Origin: Globodera rostochiensis
Taxonomy: Eukaryota; Nematoda; Chromadorea; Rhabditida; Heteroderidae
Reading direction: 5' to 3'
DNA: 64,000 nucleotides
Assembly (NCBI GenBank): GCA_018350325.1
Contig: JAEVLN010000003.1
Location: 2,279,214-2,343,213 of the forward strand
Shown here piece after piece: positions 37,149 through 48,708 of the stretch. The translations under genes were made by a program, and so were the position numbers. A model generated the notes under the pieces. It worked only from the letters and a program-made list of their open reading frames with translations, had not been told where the DNA came from and searched no databases. The stretch's first letter is position 1. Every line of letters begins with the position of its first letter.

Positions 37149-38348
37149 TTATGTTCCGATTTCGAGACGTGATTTGTTGTTGACGCACTTTCGGTCGAAT
37201 TGCCTGTCGAGCTTCAGCTGCTTCTCCAGCCGTGCCCAATGGTCCGCGGACTGCTTGCGCAGACATTCGGCCAGCCGCGTGCCGAGCAGTTCGGCCAGTA
37301 CAACGTCCTTTCCGTGCTTTAGCAAATTCCTCGGGAATTTGGCTCGAATTGCTTTTGCCAAGACGTCCGAACTTTTGGGGCAGTCTTTGGAGGGGAAAGA
37401 GAGGGAACAATCGCTTCAATAAAATGGCGGGAAAAAATCGCCCGTCGCTCACTTCGAACGTCAAATTCCTCTCGGAACCATTCTTTGCTTCGCACCACAA
37501 TCTTTTGCCCATCTTTTGACAGTTTTGCCGCGACGGAATTGCGCTGAGGCGGCGCCTTTGCCAATGGCACCGGCTGAGGACGCCCTCTGGCGATGCCGGG
37601 GGGAGGGGCGGAGGAGGGAGAGGACGCCGACGGGGAAGAAGCATTGGAAGTGCCGTTGTTTGGCTCCACCAGTGACGGCGGAACGGTGAGGGGCTTAACA
37701 ACACGGAGATCTTCCAAAAAGCATTGAAATACGTCAAATGCAATTGTCGAGAATTTCGAGATGGCTTTTGGCCCATCGAATCTTTTGGCAGTGATCAGTC
37801 AAGTTTTTCTGATCAAAGGTCAACAGATAAGGCTAATTGATTGGATGAATGGAACGACGGGTCAAAAGTGAAAGCATAGGAGAAACTTTGTTCAGTTTGC
37901 CCACCTGAACGTTTCCATTTTCCACAAAGTTTGGAAGTTCAATTAGACTGGGCAGTGAGGGGAGCGGTGTTTTGGAGTTGGGCGTGCCGGTGCTGTTCCC
38001 GCCCGTCGACGGGGGAGTGGACGAGTCGGCGATGGCTTGTAATGGTGGGGCCGGTTGCGTGGGCGGTACCGGCACGGCGGGTTGGGTGTCGATCACTGGC
38101 GGTGCTGGGGGAGGGGGAGGAGCGGAAACCGGCACGACGGGGGCAACGGGCGGAGGGGGCGCGGAAGCGGCGGTTGAAGGCGCGGCGTCCTGACTGTCCG
38201 CGACCGGCGGAAGGTCTTCTGGTGGCAGATCGGCTGGCAGATCGAATTTTGTGTCGCCAAATGTTTTGTGTTGGCCGAGCACAACGTCGCTTCGGGCTAA
38301 CAGAACAAATGCCAACAAAGAGAGGGCAACAGACGGCGGCGGTGGCAT
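37149..38348 (-). CDS. Secreted proline-rich protein, unknown function
   Basis: Start Met at 38348 begins a classic signal peptide (MPPPPSVALSLLAFVLLARS, cleavage probably before QHKTFGD). The mature N-terminal half is Pro/Ala/Val/Ser-rich (PPPPVAPVVPV, PPTQPAPP) and has potential N-glycosylation sites (NSTG). A likely GT donor follows ENGNVQ near 37907. The next exon reads DGPKAISKFSTIAFDVFQCF then EDLRVVKPLTVPP, a second low-complexity Pro/Ser part, and KIVVRSKEWFREEFDV (about 37490). The last exon is basic and helical (LAKAIRAKFPRNLLKHGKD, ECLRKQSADHWARLEKQ) and stops at 37149. No Cys framework and no known domain. It is extracellular by the signal peptide; matrix protein, prohormone-like protein or parasite secretion are all open. 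The exon 1 to 2 join is uncertain in phase. Confidence 0.62.
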
Positions 38349-39016
38349 TCTGCAAAGTTAGCGCGGTTGAGGGAGTGTTATGGGGGGGGGGCAATAAAGA
38401 AAGTGAATGACGCAAGAAATGGTCACATCCCGGCACAGGTAAAGAACATTGATGAGGATAAAGCAAGTTCGAGCAGGAGGAATGCATTTGGCGTCAGCCA
38501 AAATGTGAGCAAAGAGCTGAAAATGGCGATTGGGAACCAGCACCAGCAACAAGAGGAGACGCGGGGGGGGGGGGGAGGGCGGGGGAGGAACTGGATGGAT
38601 GCGTGAATGGATGGAAGAGTGGGAATGGAGGGGGGGGGGGATGGTCATCCGGGGGTGGGGGGTCCCTCTCCAAACATCCAACCAAAAGCCTTCCCTCCGT
38701 CCACAACTGTTGTCGACGATGTCTATGGGGGGGGGGGGGCAATTGCGCGACAACTTGCCACCACTCCTCCTCCTCTCCACTCCAAGGCGAATTTCCCTTT
38801 TGCTCATCCCCCCCCCCCCCCCCCCCTCCCCCCCTTCCCTCCCTCATCTTCTCGGATGCTTTATCTTTAGCCGTCGTTGGCGGATGGATGAGAGGACGAG
38901 GAGAGATTGTGCAGCGACGAATTCCCCCCCCCCGCCCCTTACAAATAAATGCAAATGCGCAAAAATCATTCACAGCGCAGCGCATTCACTTATTTGGTAC
39001 CAAAAATTGGCTAGAA

Positions 39017-39211
39017 TTATATGCCTTCTGACGCCTTTAGCCCATCGTGAACATCTTCCGAAGCCGCAGTTACAATTCTTTCCCTTTTCTTAAACAATTT
39101 GTCCAAAAGTGTTAAACTTCTTATTCCGCGTCCTTTTCCAAAGTTGACGCTGATGGTTACGAACCCGAACACAAACAGACCCAAATACAAAATGGAGAAT
39201 TCCCGACCCAA
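39017..39211 (-). CDS. Possible small secreted or anchored peptide
   Basis: A 64-residue frame begins MGREFSILYLGLFVFGFVTI, which would serve as a signal peptide or anchor, followed by a basic segment (KLFKKRERIVTAASEDV) and a stop at 39017. It stands alone in a repeat-rich spacer between the secreted Pro-rich gene and the MADF gene. No similarity recognised. It may equally be one exon of a longer gene or chance. Confidence 0.3.
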   Translation of the reverse strand: MGREFSILYLGLFVFGFVTISVNFGKGRGIRSLTLLDKLFKKRERIVTAASEDVHDGLKASEGI

Positions 39212-39682
39212 AATTCTCGAGCATCAATCACCGCCCCCCGCCGATTTGTCTCTTCATTTTAACCTTCGCCCTTTTGGCGAACTTCCATCATTCTCTTCTT
39301 CCCTTCCAAACAGAACGAATGAATGGGGGGGGGGGGGGTGTTGAGCCACTCTTTCCTTTTCTTCTCTATGTTATTTCTTAGATCGAACGAATGACGATTG
39401 AATGAGGGAGAGGAGGGGGGGGGGGGGAAGGGACAAGGATTTTGCAACTCCGACTCGGGAGGGAGCCAAAGCGAGGTCCCAAGCCGACCCTTTTTGCTTT
39501 TGACTCCGCGGGCCCCGGGATGTTACCCAGCCCCGGTTTGGATTGGCACTTTTACACGCCGTCCCCCCTCCCCTCCTCCCCCCTCCCCCCATTCTTATAA
39601 ACCCTTTTTATTTTAATCCTTTCATTTCCGCTCATCTTTCTTTGTTCTTTTTCCCGAATCACAATATTTGTTTCCCTCTTTT

Positions 39683-40046
39683 TTCAATGCTTTTTGCCTT
39701 ATTCTTTTCTTTGTCCTTCTCTCGTCTCGCCTCCCCTCGCTTCACTCTCTCTTTCCCTCTGTTTCTTTTCCACCCTCTCTCCTCCCCCCCCCCCTCTCCC
39801 CCCCGTCTCCCTCCCCCTTTCTCTTCCCCCCCCCCCCCTCTCCCTACCTCCCTCTTCCCTCCCTCCCCCTCTCTCCTCCCTCCCTCCCTCTCTCCCCCTT
39901 TCCCTCCCTCCCCCCTCTCCTCCCCCCCTCCCTCCCCCACTCTCCCTCTCCCTCCCCCCTTCTCCCTCTCTCCTCCCCCCTTCCTCCTCCCTCATAATTG
40001 TCGATTTTTCCTCCCATTGATTTATTTTATTCCCCCCCCCCCCCCT
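39683..40046 (+). repeat. Pyrimidine-rich (C/T) low-complexity tract
   Basis: Roughly 350 bp almost devoid of purines on this strand: imperfect CTCCCT/CCTCCC repeats with poly-C runs (39786-39796, 39826-39838, 40033-40046). It gives long Pro/Ser/Leu pseudo-ORFs in all plus frames and Gly/Arg/Glu pseudo-ORFs in minus frames. Upstream of the MADF-BESS gene. Confidence 0.88.
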
Positions 40047-40254
40047 CCGCATCACTCCACAAAGTCCGCCGCTCGTCGCAATTTTCTCGCCAATTTTCCT
40101 TCTCGAGCGAGCGTTTGTTCTTCCAATTTCCTCTCACTTTCTCTTTCCCGTCTCCCACTCTCTCAGCCATCAAACACTTTCTCATTTTGTCTTCTTCGAC
40201 CTCCTCGCACAGTTAGACAATGAAAATTTGGAAGGGCTGGCCGAGAGCAGGGGC

Positions 40255-43200
40255 ATGGCGACCAAGAAACGGAGGGAGGGCCTCCTCACACACTTTTTCC
40301 CCCACTCGCCTCCCCCCCCCTCCCCCTCTCCCCCTCATAACTTCCAAATTACTCCCGCCCCTCGCCCCTCGCCCCTCGCCCCTCGCCCCTTCCCCTTCCC
40401 CTTCGCTCCGTTGTTGGTTACCATCGCCAGCATCGATCGCTGCCGCCACGAATAAATCCCCCCCCCCCCCCGGGGCCCGGGAGTCCGAATGGGCCATCCC
40501 AACAATGCAAATATTCGTCCCCCCCCCCCGGCATGGCCATGCCGGTTAATCATCACAAAATCAGATATCATTACCGCTCTATTCACCCCGCGTCTCTTCT
40601 GCTGCTGTTAAATCCCCCGTTGCACGTGACTCGTCGAAAAGCGAGCCCAGCCAAGCCAAGGCCAGCTCGCTTTTCTGTCTTTTCATCCGTTACCCCCCCC
40701 CCCCCCCCCCCCCAAACATTATGCCTCGTCCCCGGCACCCTCCTCCATTTTTTTTTGTTCCATTCCCTTCCGTCCTTTGCCAATTCATTCACTCGCTCCC
40801 CCCGCCCCCTCTTTTTTTATCGTTTCCGTTGTTTTTTCATTGCCTTCCCTCTGGTCGATTGCAGCACAAACTGGAAGTCGTCAACTCATCTCCGAGCAGG
40901 ACCACAACGGTCCAACAGACATCCAATTCAAAGTTTCATTTGCCCGAGCTGAAGGTTGGCCGACAGCAACAACAACAACAACAGCAACAACAGACGTCAG
41001 GGGTCGGAGGAGGCGTTTCCGATGGTAAGGGAATTGCGGGGGGGAGGGGGGGAGGATGCCGTCGATCACTTCGGTGGGCACGGCACGGAAACATTTCCAT
41101 CCCAACGCTTTTCGTTCGTTCAGCAATTAACTCTTACGACCGTAAGGAGCAGCAGAAGCAGCCGAATCCGGTGGACGACGCCATCGCGAGGGTTTTTTTT
41201 TTAAATTTTAATTTAAACAAAAAAAGGCGCGCTAAATGTGCGCATACGCCTCAGGATATAATTAACGTACTGCTCGGGGCGCTTTTTGGAATTTTTTTGG
41301 CAATTTCAAGTAAAACCTTTTGGCATATTTTTTCTGCAAAAATGAAAATTCTCCGAAAATTTTCAAACAAAGATTTGCCTTTGCCAAATTTTCAACAAAA
41401 ATCGTCAAGTCGACTCGCGTTAATAAAAACAAAAAAGTCACGTCACCGGTTTTTGAGGAGGAAATGCTTTTGATCGATTAGTCATTATGAATAGAAAAAA
41501 GGGGAATTTTAACAATTAACGTTATGTAAATGGATTTGGCTAATCTAATTGTTCAACAAAACATAAATCCGCCGATCGGAGTCCACCAACTTTTTCGCCT
41601 TATTGTCAGATTGACGACGCCATAGCGGCGGCGATCAATGGCGGCGGCGGCAGTGACGAGGCGATGGTGCGCAACGGTCGGCTTAGCGCGACGTCCAGCG
41701 GGTCGTTCAGTCTGAGCAACGACGACTTTGTGCGGAGACTGGTCGAAGTTGTGAGACGCGAGCCGGCGCTGTACGACCCGAGCCACGAGCACTACGGCAA
41801 CAAACACGCGAGTGCCCACTTCAGGTCAGCCATCTGGCAGAGGCTGTGCAAGGAGTTGGACTACCCAGGTCAAACACCTGAATGTCCAACAAAATCGACG
41901 AGTTCAAAACGTTTCAGAAGACCCCCATTTACTGCAAATGCAATGGAAACGGATTCGGGAAAAATACATCCGGGAGAGGAGGCGGAGGAGGGGAGCGGTC
42001 GCGGTAACTTTTAGCGAAATGAGGGGGGGGGGGGATTTTTGAGAAAATAATATTTATCTTTTTTGGGGGTTTGTTTTTTTTGGCATTAATTTGTTCAAAT
42101 TTTTAGGAGACTGATTCGTCGTCGCTGAACAATCTGAACGCGGCCGCGCGGAATTTTAGCGGTGAGCCAAAAACGATTGGTTCTTTCGATCATTTCGTTT
42201 GCGTTTAGCGATGGGTTGGCTGGACGATTACCTCGGCGATAATGCAAATGGTTTGTCCATTTTCTGAATCAAAAAATGGCTTTTATTTAATTAAGTGGAC
42301 CCAAAAAATTCACTTAAAAAACAGAAAAGGTTTGCAAAGAAGCATTTCATCAAAAAAGCAGAAGCATTTTCATTTCTTTTGAAGATTCTATTCTTTTTTG
42401 TTTTAAATTTTTTTATAAAAATTAAATGTGAAATTTCTAAATGATGGATAGGCCTAATGAGGTCGTTTATGCCAAAAATTGATGTTCAATTGTTGTTACT
42501 TTCAGTGACTCGCCTGAACACCGCCGGCCCAAGCACCAGCGGAGAGTCTTACCACGAGCCGACCAACCACATGAACGGGGGAATGGTTTTGAAAGACGTC
42601 GCTGGACAACAAAACCGGTAAGCGGCTGGGAGAATTGGCACTTTTTGTTAACAATTTTTCCCGGGGGTTTTTTTCTTGTGTTAGGCTTGCACTCGGCGGC
42701 AAAGGCACTGCCGGCCCTCACATGGCCAAGACGGCGAAGAAACACACGGAATCCACCAACGGCTCGTCGCCCAGCTCCACCAGCAGCGAAATCAGCGTCG
42801 GTTCGGCCGCCGCCGCTGCTTCAGCGATTGCGCCTTTTGGCACGTCGGGCGGGCAACAACAGCAACATTCGGTACCCCCACCCTCCCCTCAAATGTGACA
42901 TATCAGCAAGGAGTTCAGGAGAGGGAGCCCAAAATTTGTCAAGAACGGGTCATGAATAAATGGATTTCGCCTTGTTATAACCGGGAAGCCCAAAAATCTT
43001 TAAACCCCAAAAATGCCACCTAGACGGCCATTCTGTTGCCCCAACTGCGCCATTTGCCGAACAACGGCAACAGCAACAACTTCAGCCTCAACACGTCCGC
43101 CTTCAACGGGACGACGTCGACGGGCGGTGCCGGGGTTGGCCGACTGCGGGGTCGGCACAGCCATCACGCACAAATTGGACATTTTGGACGGCAGCAGCCG

Positions 43201-44470
43201 CAGCAAATGGTGGGGGGACTTTCCCATCAACAGTTGATGTACAAGCTGAAGGAGGAGGAGCTGACGGGGCAACAAGCCCTCCAGCAGCATGACGTCATCG
43301 GTGCCGCGACTGGGGTAGCGCCGACGGGCGGACTGTCCATGGTGCCGGATGGGCCGTCCTCCTCCTCCGCCTACCAAATCATTAGCGTTCCCCATGACGG
43401 CACCCAACAGCACTCAATGGCAACGATGGGAATTGAGCAACAGCAACCGTCCGGTAGCGGCACGTCCAATTTCTTTCAACCCATCCAATCGTCTACCTCC
43501 ACGGCACAACACTTGCCGAGCACGACGACCTCAATACGGGGCAGGAAGAGGCCGGCCGCACTTGAGGTGGGCCAGCAGCAGCTACAACAGACGAACCGTG
43601 CGCATCTGTTCATCGACCAGGCCGGAGGTTGATTGTGCCGTACTTACCGACTTGGGAGACTAGACAAAGAGATTTGCTTGCAGATCGAATCGTTCTGAAC
43701 CAACCGACGGCAGTGGTCCAGGCACCGATGTTGGTTCAACACCAGTCGCCAATTTTGCAAAATTCCTCTCCTCATTCGGTACGTTCTGCGCATTTTGCCC
43801 CAACAAAAACGCACTGTTTTTTTTTCACAATAATCCCCCGTCAGCAGATGCATATAAATCCGGCAGCACTCGCAAATCACGCGTCCAGGAGTTGTTCTTC
43901 AGCAACTTTCCGAGTCGGACACATCGGCCGGGAGCAGTCGACGAGCACTGCCGGTCAGCAGCAACAACAACAGCAAATGCCCGCCTCTCTGATGGCACAG
44001 CCCCAGTACATCCTTTCCACGGCATCCCAACAGTCTCATCTGTACGACGTTGAGTCGGCAATGATCGAAATGATTGTCAGGCATTTGGGCAACCTCAACG
44101 ACGACGAAGTCAGTGGCGGGGGGTGAGAGGGTGGTGCCATGCAAACCGGATGATTGCATTGTGTTGATTGTTTTATGCCGTTTAGAAAGTGGTGACTAAA
44201 ATGAACATCCAACGGATTTTGATGGATGCCCGGTTTGGACGGGGCGCGTGCGTGAGGATGTTCAGGGAGGAAGAGCAGAGGTGTGCGGGCGTTTGTTATT
44301 TATAGAAAGGGCAAGTATAGGGGCAATCACGCCTCGAGGGGTGCCAATGGCGTCCGGTTGGCTTTTTGGTTTAGAAATTCATTTTCAGTGAACTGTCTTT
44401 GGAACAACAACAACGCCATATGCAACAACAACAGCAGCAGCAACAACAAAACTCGGTGAACCGCCGGTGA
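40255..44470 (+). CDS. MADF-BESS domain transcription factor
   Basis: MADF is a Myb/SANT-like DNA-binding domain that often pairs with a C-terminal BESS interaction motif (Drosophila Adf-1, Dip3). Here the MADF domain lies in exons at about 41612-41990: FVRRLVEVVRREPALYDPSH, then AIWQRLCKELDYP, then after an intron LLQMQWKRIREKYIRERR. Between 42110 and 44050 the protein is long and low in complexity, rich in Ser, Gly, Gln and His, with a basic segment (IRGRKRPAALEV). A BESS-like motif is split by an intron at about 44110-44185: SAMIEMIVRHLGNLNDDE joined to KVVTKMNIQRILMDARFG. The end is poly-Gln then SVNRR-stop at 44470. The first coding exons are uncertain: KLEVVNSS at about 40866 follows a GCAG acceptor, and an upstream exon with MATKKRREG at 40255 follows a CACAG acceptor. 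Domain assignment is good; the 5' end is weak. Confidence 0.76.
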
Positions 44471-46600
44471 CAGGGACAAAAGGGCTGACCCGTCCGTCGT
44501 CACCCCGTCGCACATTCACTTTTCGCGCTTTGTTGCCAGAATGATGTTTCCCTCCTTCTCTTCAGTTCGGTTCGTCTCAACAACATCATGTTCACCTCAT
44601 CTATTGGCTCTATACACCAAAAACAAATCGATTCCATAAATTTACTTTTGAAATTATCGATTATTGTTTCTTTTCTTTCTCTGCTGAAGATATTTTTGTC
44701 TTTAGCAGGCCTCCTACACCCCTCCAGTGACCTCTCATCCCTCCGGGGACAAAAATTTCCTCATTTTTCGCCCTATTCCCACACAAAACTTCTTTACCCA
44801 CCCGATGCTTCTCCATACACTACTCCATCATTGATGTTAGCCTCCGAAGCGCCATATTTCACTCAACCCACCCACCCATCAATTTGAATTTAATTTGAAA
44901 TGGCGCACCTTCCTTAAATGTACAAAGAATCAATCAATCGTTCACATGTTTTCTTCCAATTAGAACCAACATTTGCTTATTTGTGTATTGTTATATGATC
45001 GAAAAATAAAAGTGTGCAAAAGTGAGTTTTGACCCGGCCAAAGCCCGGGAAAGTCTGTCCGGGTCCAAATCTGTTTTTCGTACAAAACTCGGATTGAATG
45101 AATCGGGACACTTTGAAGCAAGTTATGAGTCCGGGACTGAAATGTCTTTTTCAGTGGGGACTCAGTTGAACATTGATTAAAAATGGGTAAAGTCATTACT
45201 TTCTTGAAAAGTTTTGTATCTTAGCTTTTTCTTAATGAATCTTCTAAAGACAAAAGGTCAAGCACGACTGGTTTAGTGAAGATTGAATAAATTATAGCTT
45301 TCAGCATTTGAAATCATTTCGGCCGAAATGGACATCAGATTAGCTATACGTCCCAGAGCAACCCTAAAGCCTATTTTCCAATGACTATAAAAATGTCATT
45401 TTTGCAAAACAGTTAGCGGGTTCCGTATTTATATATCATCGTAACGGAGCAAGCAGTGGGGTGTTGTATGATTTTGATCCACACAAAATTAGCTACATAT
45501 GCGCGCTTATAATTTTACCCTAATAGAGGAAAAGTGGCAAAAAATATGGCAAAAACAACAAGAAACCGTATCACCTGAGCCTTCCCAATATACACAATGT
45601 TCGAATGCGGGTTTCGGGTCGAAATGAAGATCAAAATCGGCCTATATTCTCCTAAAACATCTAGAAACAGGGTTTGCATGATGACTTAAGTAAGAAAAAC
45701 TGTTCTTCCCTCCCATTAAAAAAAAGTTGACGAGAAAACAGAAGCGAAGGTCAGAAATGATCCTTTTTTTCCGATCGTTCACGAATCAACCTTCAGGTGT
45801 TGTGTATGTTTTGGCCAAAAACTTGAAACCCGCCGTCCATTTGTTTTTAATCCAGTGCAGCAAACCGTCTCGCCCCACTACTTGCTCCGTCATCGCATGC
45901 TCGCTGTTGGCGGGCCGTTACACGGCCTTTCATTATTTAGTCCGTTGCTTAAAAGTTGTTTTTTCTTTAATTTTCAAAATTTTAAACCGGTTTAAAAACC
46001 GCTTTAAATACTCAATTTTGATTTTCTATTAACGAATTCGTAATCAGGGCATCAAATAACATATTTTCAGACCATTTTTTGAATACAAATTTTTTCAAAA
46101 ATGTTGACCAAAAGGGTCCCCCCTATAGTTTTTGGCCAACTTTGAGGGGCCATAACTTTCTTCATAGGCCTTTCCGGCAAGAAATTTTTGCGGATTCGTA
46201 CTCAGCTCGACGAGAGGAATCTATTGGTACTATTTTCATTCGGATCCGAACCATTCCCATATAAAGTAGAAATACTTCGTTTTTCCATTAAATGGTGAAA
46301 TGTCTTAGAGCCTTATTATTGTTAAATCAGTTTCAAATCCCCCGCCAATTAGTAATAATAAGAAAAATATTGTTATCTGCATAACATAACACCGCAACAT
46401 GACCACGCCAATAATACAAACAAGGGTCAATCCGCAGAAACCTTCTGGAGTCACGGAAAGTATCAGCAACTGTTGAAACATGTCAATTTTGGGTCGACGC
46501 TCCTCTAGCCCAAGAAGTCTCCGGGAAATGCTTTCTAAGCCAAATTGTCAAAGTTAGAGACTAGTAAGTACTTCCATACTTAGCGTGTTTTTTCTTTTTA
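44471..46600. other. Intergenic, repeat-like, no supported gene
   Basis: AT-rich sequence without convincing exons. An isolated frame at 45727-46032 (LAKNLKPAVHLFLIQC) faintly recalls the MULE transposase core but is too short and divergent to call. Parts such as TTCAGACCCGGG-style text at 45020-45150 look like diverged repeats. Confidence 0.45.
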
Positions 46601-46605
46601 ATTTT

Positions 46606-47572
46606 TAGCTTTCCGTTGATCAATCGTCGGTTCAAATGCCGTGGCGTTTTCTCGGCATTCAACCAGACTATGGAACGATCGTTGAGAGAGAGTGGAAACC
46701 TTCTCTACTACGACTTGTCAGAGACCATTTTCACACTGAAGAAACTGGAACTTCAGGTTTGCTAAGTTGTAATTGTGATTTTTTGACATCCGTTTAATGA
46801 AGGGAGAAGTGAAATATGTGTTCAACATTTGCACGGTGCCATCTGTGGAGTGTCCGGATGGGGTCGTTAATTTCTTGGCTTATAGGTTTCCGAGCACCTC
46901 TTCTTGTCAGTCAACGCAGAATGGGCAAGCCGGCGTACTATTCCATGGAGGTTTTTTTTCACAGTTGACTCCTCGACATTTTTACTTTTTAGCTTTGTTA
47001 TGTACTGGACTGTCAACGAGTGAAGGCCGGTACGCAAACCGTGAGTTCTACAGTGTTTTCAGCTAATAGGATGAAATGAATCGTTTAGGAAATGATTGAT
47101 GTAACTGCGGTGGGACCGACTGTTTTGAAAGTACGCAACGAACGGGTGAAGGGCGCGCTTCAGCTCGTCAACAACGACTATTTGACGAAGGCTTCGTGCG
47201 ATTCGAGAACGCTCCGCTGCACGTCGACTTCCGTGTCATCGGTCCGCCGAGCATCGCTTACCGAGACAACGCAACTCTGCGTCCTGACCCCATGGGGGAA
47301 TGGAAGCCGACCCCCAGAACGAATTATTTGTTGAACGCGAAGATCAATCGTTGGGTGGCCTACGCATTTGCACCGCGTGAAGGCGATTCAGTGCGCCGAA
47401 GTGGTTTCAAGTCGAGGACATCATGAAGATTATCAAGGTCAAAAATTTGGGGTGGTCATTGCGCAATTACGAAGACATGACCACAGTGCTTTCCTTCGTG
47501 GCGACTCAATTCCTGAAGGGCCTCCACGTCGGAAGATTGTTTTTGATTGGAATGATTGTTGTTTTTGTTTAA
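46606..47572 (+). pseudogene. Truncated Argonaute (WAGO-like) remnant
   Basis: Exons spell parts of an Argonaute in order. N-domain-like text appears at 46608-46756 (FSAFNQTMERSLRESGNLLY). The PAZ end and linker 2 follow: VLDCQRVKAGTQTV (about 47000), MIDVTAVGPTVLKV (47092) and FRVIGPPSIAYRDN then LNAKINRWVAYAFAP (47230-47375). The linker frame is broken near 47395: one frame stops after FKSRTS, while WFQVEDIMKIIKVKNLGWSL continues in a shifted frame to a stop at 47572. The MID and PIWI domains, including the catalytic slicer motif, are absent; a hAT-like element begins 24 bp downstream. The middle part of PAZ is hard to reconstruct. I read it as a decayed small-RNA-pathway gene, possibly a recent truncation; a mis-assembled live gene is the alternative. 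Confidence 0.55.
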
Positions 47573-47774
47573 TATTTTTGTCCAATACTTATTATTAGGG
47601 TTGCACGGGACCGGGACGGGATTTCCCGGTTTTTTCAGGTCCCGGTCGGGACTTTTTAAAATCTGAAAGTCCCGGTCCCGGTCGGTGGTCCCGAGTCGGG
47701 ACCGGGACTACACCCCTAGTGATGGCATCATCGACCGACAATTTCAGCCATTTTTACTTATATCTCCAAAGTAA

Positions 47775-47846
47775 GTCGATGTCCTAGTGGTTCCCCTTTT
47801 TGGTGAGTCTTATGTTATGTGTTGAGTTCGAACCCGCTTGAGTGTA
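47775..47846 (+). other. tRNA-like (possible SINE head) segment
   Basis: The sequence TGTCCTAGTGG (47780-47790) resembles a tRNA A box, and GAGTTCGAACC (47824-47834) resembles a B box at tRNA-like spacing. Acceptor and anticodon stems do not fold convincingly, so it is not a functional tRNA; a tRNA-derived SINE head inside the hAT-like element is the most I can say. Confidence 0.35.
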
Positions 47847-47883
47847 AGCATTTTATTTTTTGTTTTCCCCCCTACTCGAATAG

Positions 47884-48708
47884 GGACGGAGGACGACTCG
47901 TTCCCGGCCAACTCGTTCCCCACCCCCGACTCGTTCTCTTTACCCCGACTCGTTCCCCATAATAAAAACAACAAAAATCGTACAAATTCGTGCGTAGAAC
48001 ATGAATCCGGGTTCCTTTTTTGCGTATGTCAACCCAGGACCCAAAATTCGAACAATTAGTCGAAAAAAAACTTTTTTCCAAAAAAAATTTTATAAAAAAA
48101 AATTTTTTTTTAAGTCGTTAAAAAGTTATTTACAGGGGTTTTTGGGGTTCTAGGGTTACTATTTTGCTCCAGTTCCAAACCCCGGCTCCGAAATCGAAAA
48201 ATTTTAGAAAAAAATTTTTTTTTCAAAATTGATTTCTGTAACAAAAATTTTCAAAAAGCACATTCGTCTGCTCTGCCGATCATCTTTACATCCATCTTGT
48301 ATCTTTTAACGATTTTAAAAAAAACATTTTTTTTTCAAAAAAAAAGTTTTTTGTTCGACCAAGTGTTCGAATTTGGGTTAGGGGTTCAAAATTGATCAAA
48401 ATGGAGGTCATAATCGGATTCTAGGCCCCAGTATACCCCTCGACTTTTGAAACCAACATTTATTTTAAAAAGTCGAGGTAAAGGGAACGAGTCGGGGTAA
48501 AGGGAACGAGTCGGGGTAAAGAGAACGAGTCGGGGTAAAGAGAACGAGTCGGGGTAAAGAGAACGAGTCGGGGTAAAGGGAACGAGTCGGGGTAAAGGGA
48601 ACGAGTCGGGGTAAAGAGAACGAGTCGGGGTAAAGAGAACGAGTCGGGGTAAAGAGAACGAGTCGGGGGTGGGGAACGAGTTGGCCGGGAACGAGTTGGG
48701 GTTTTACC
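47884..48708. mobile_element. Fold-back element nested in the hAT-like element
   Basis: The left arm (from 47893) reads ACTCGTTCCCGGCCAACTCG and continues into TTCTCTTTACCCCGACTCG; the right arm is its reverse complement ending near 48700. The element is bounded by the identical 9-mer CTCGAATAG at 47875-47883 and 48709-48717, as in Mutator-type insertions. Only the right arm has expanded into a minisatellite. The interior carries the dispersed GAACATGAATC / CGAACAATT words seen in other repeats here. Confidence 0.8.
48471..48672. repeat. Minisatellite, 19-bp unit
   Basis: About ten head-to-tail copies of GGGGTAAAGAGAACGAGTC with AGA/GGA variants, occupying the right arm of the fold-back element. 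The left arm at 47920-47960 has only about two units in inverted orientation, so the array expanded after insertion. Confidence 0.92.

Noticed and set aside
39543..40223. 226-residue Pro/Ser-rich plus-strand frame and opposite Gly/Glu/Arg frames
   Set aside because: Open only because the DNA is a C/T-rich low-complexity tract; all frames on both strands are open alike.
45727..46032. Possible MULE transposase fragment
   Set aside because: Only about 40 residues faintly resemble the transposase core; no terminal repeats or neighbouring domains.
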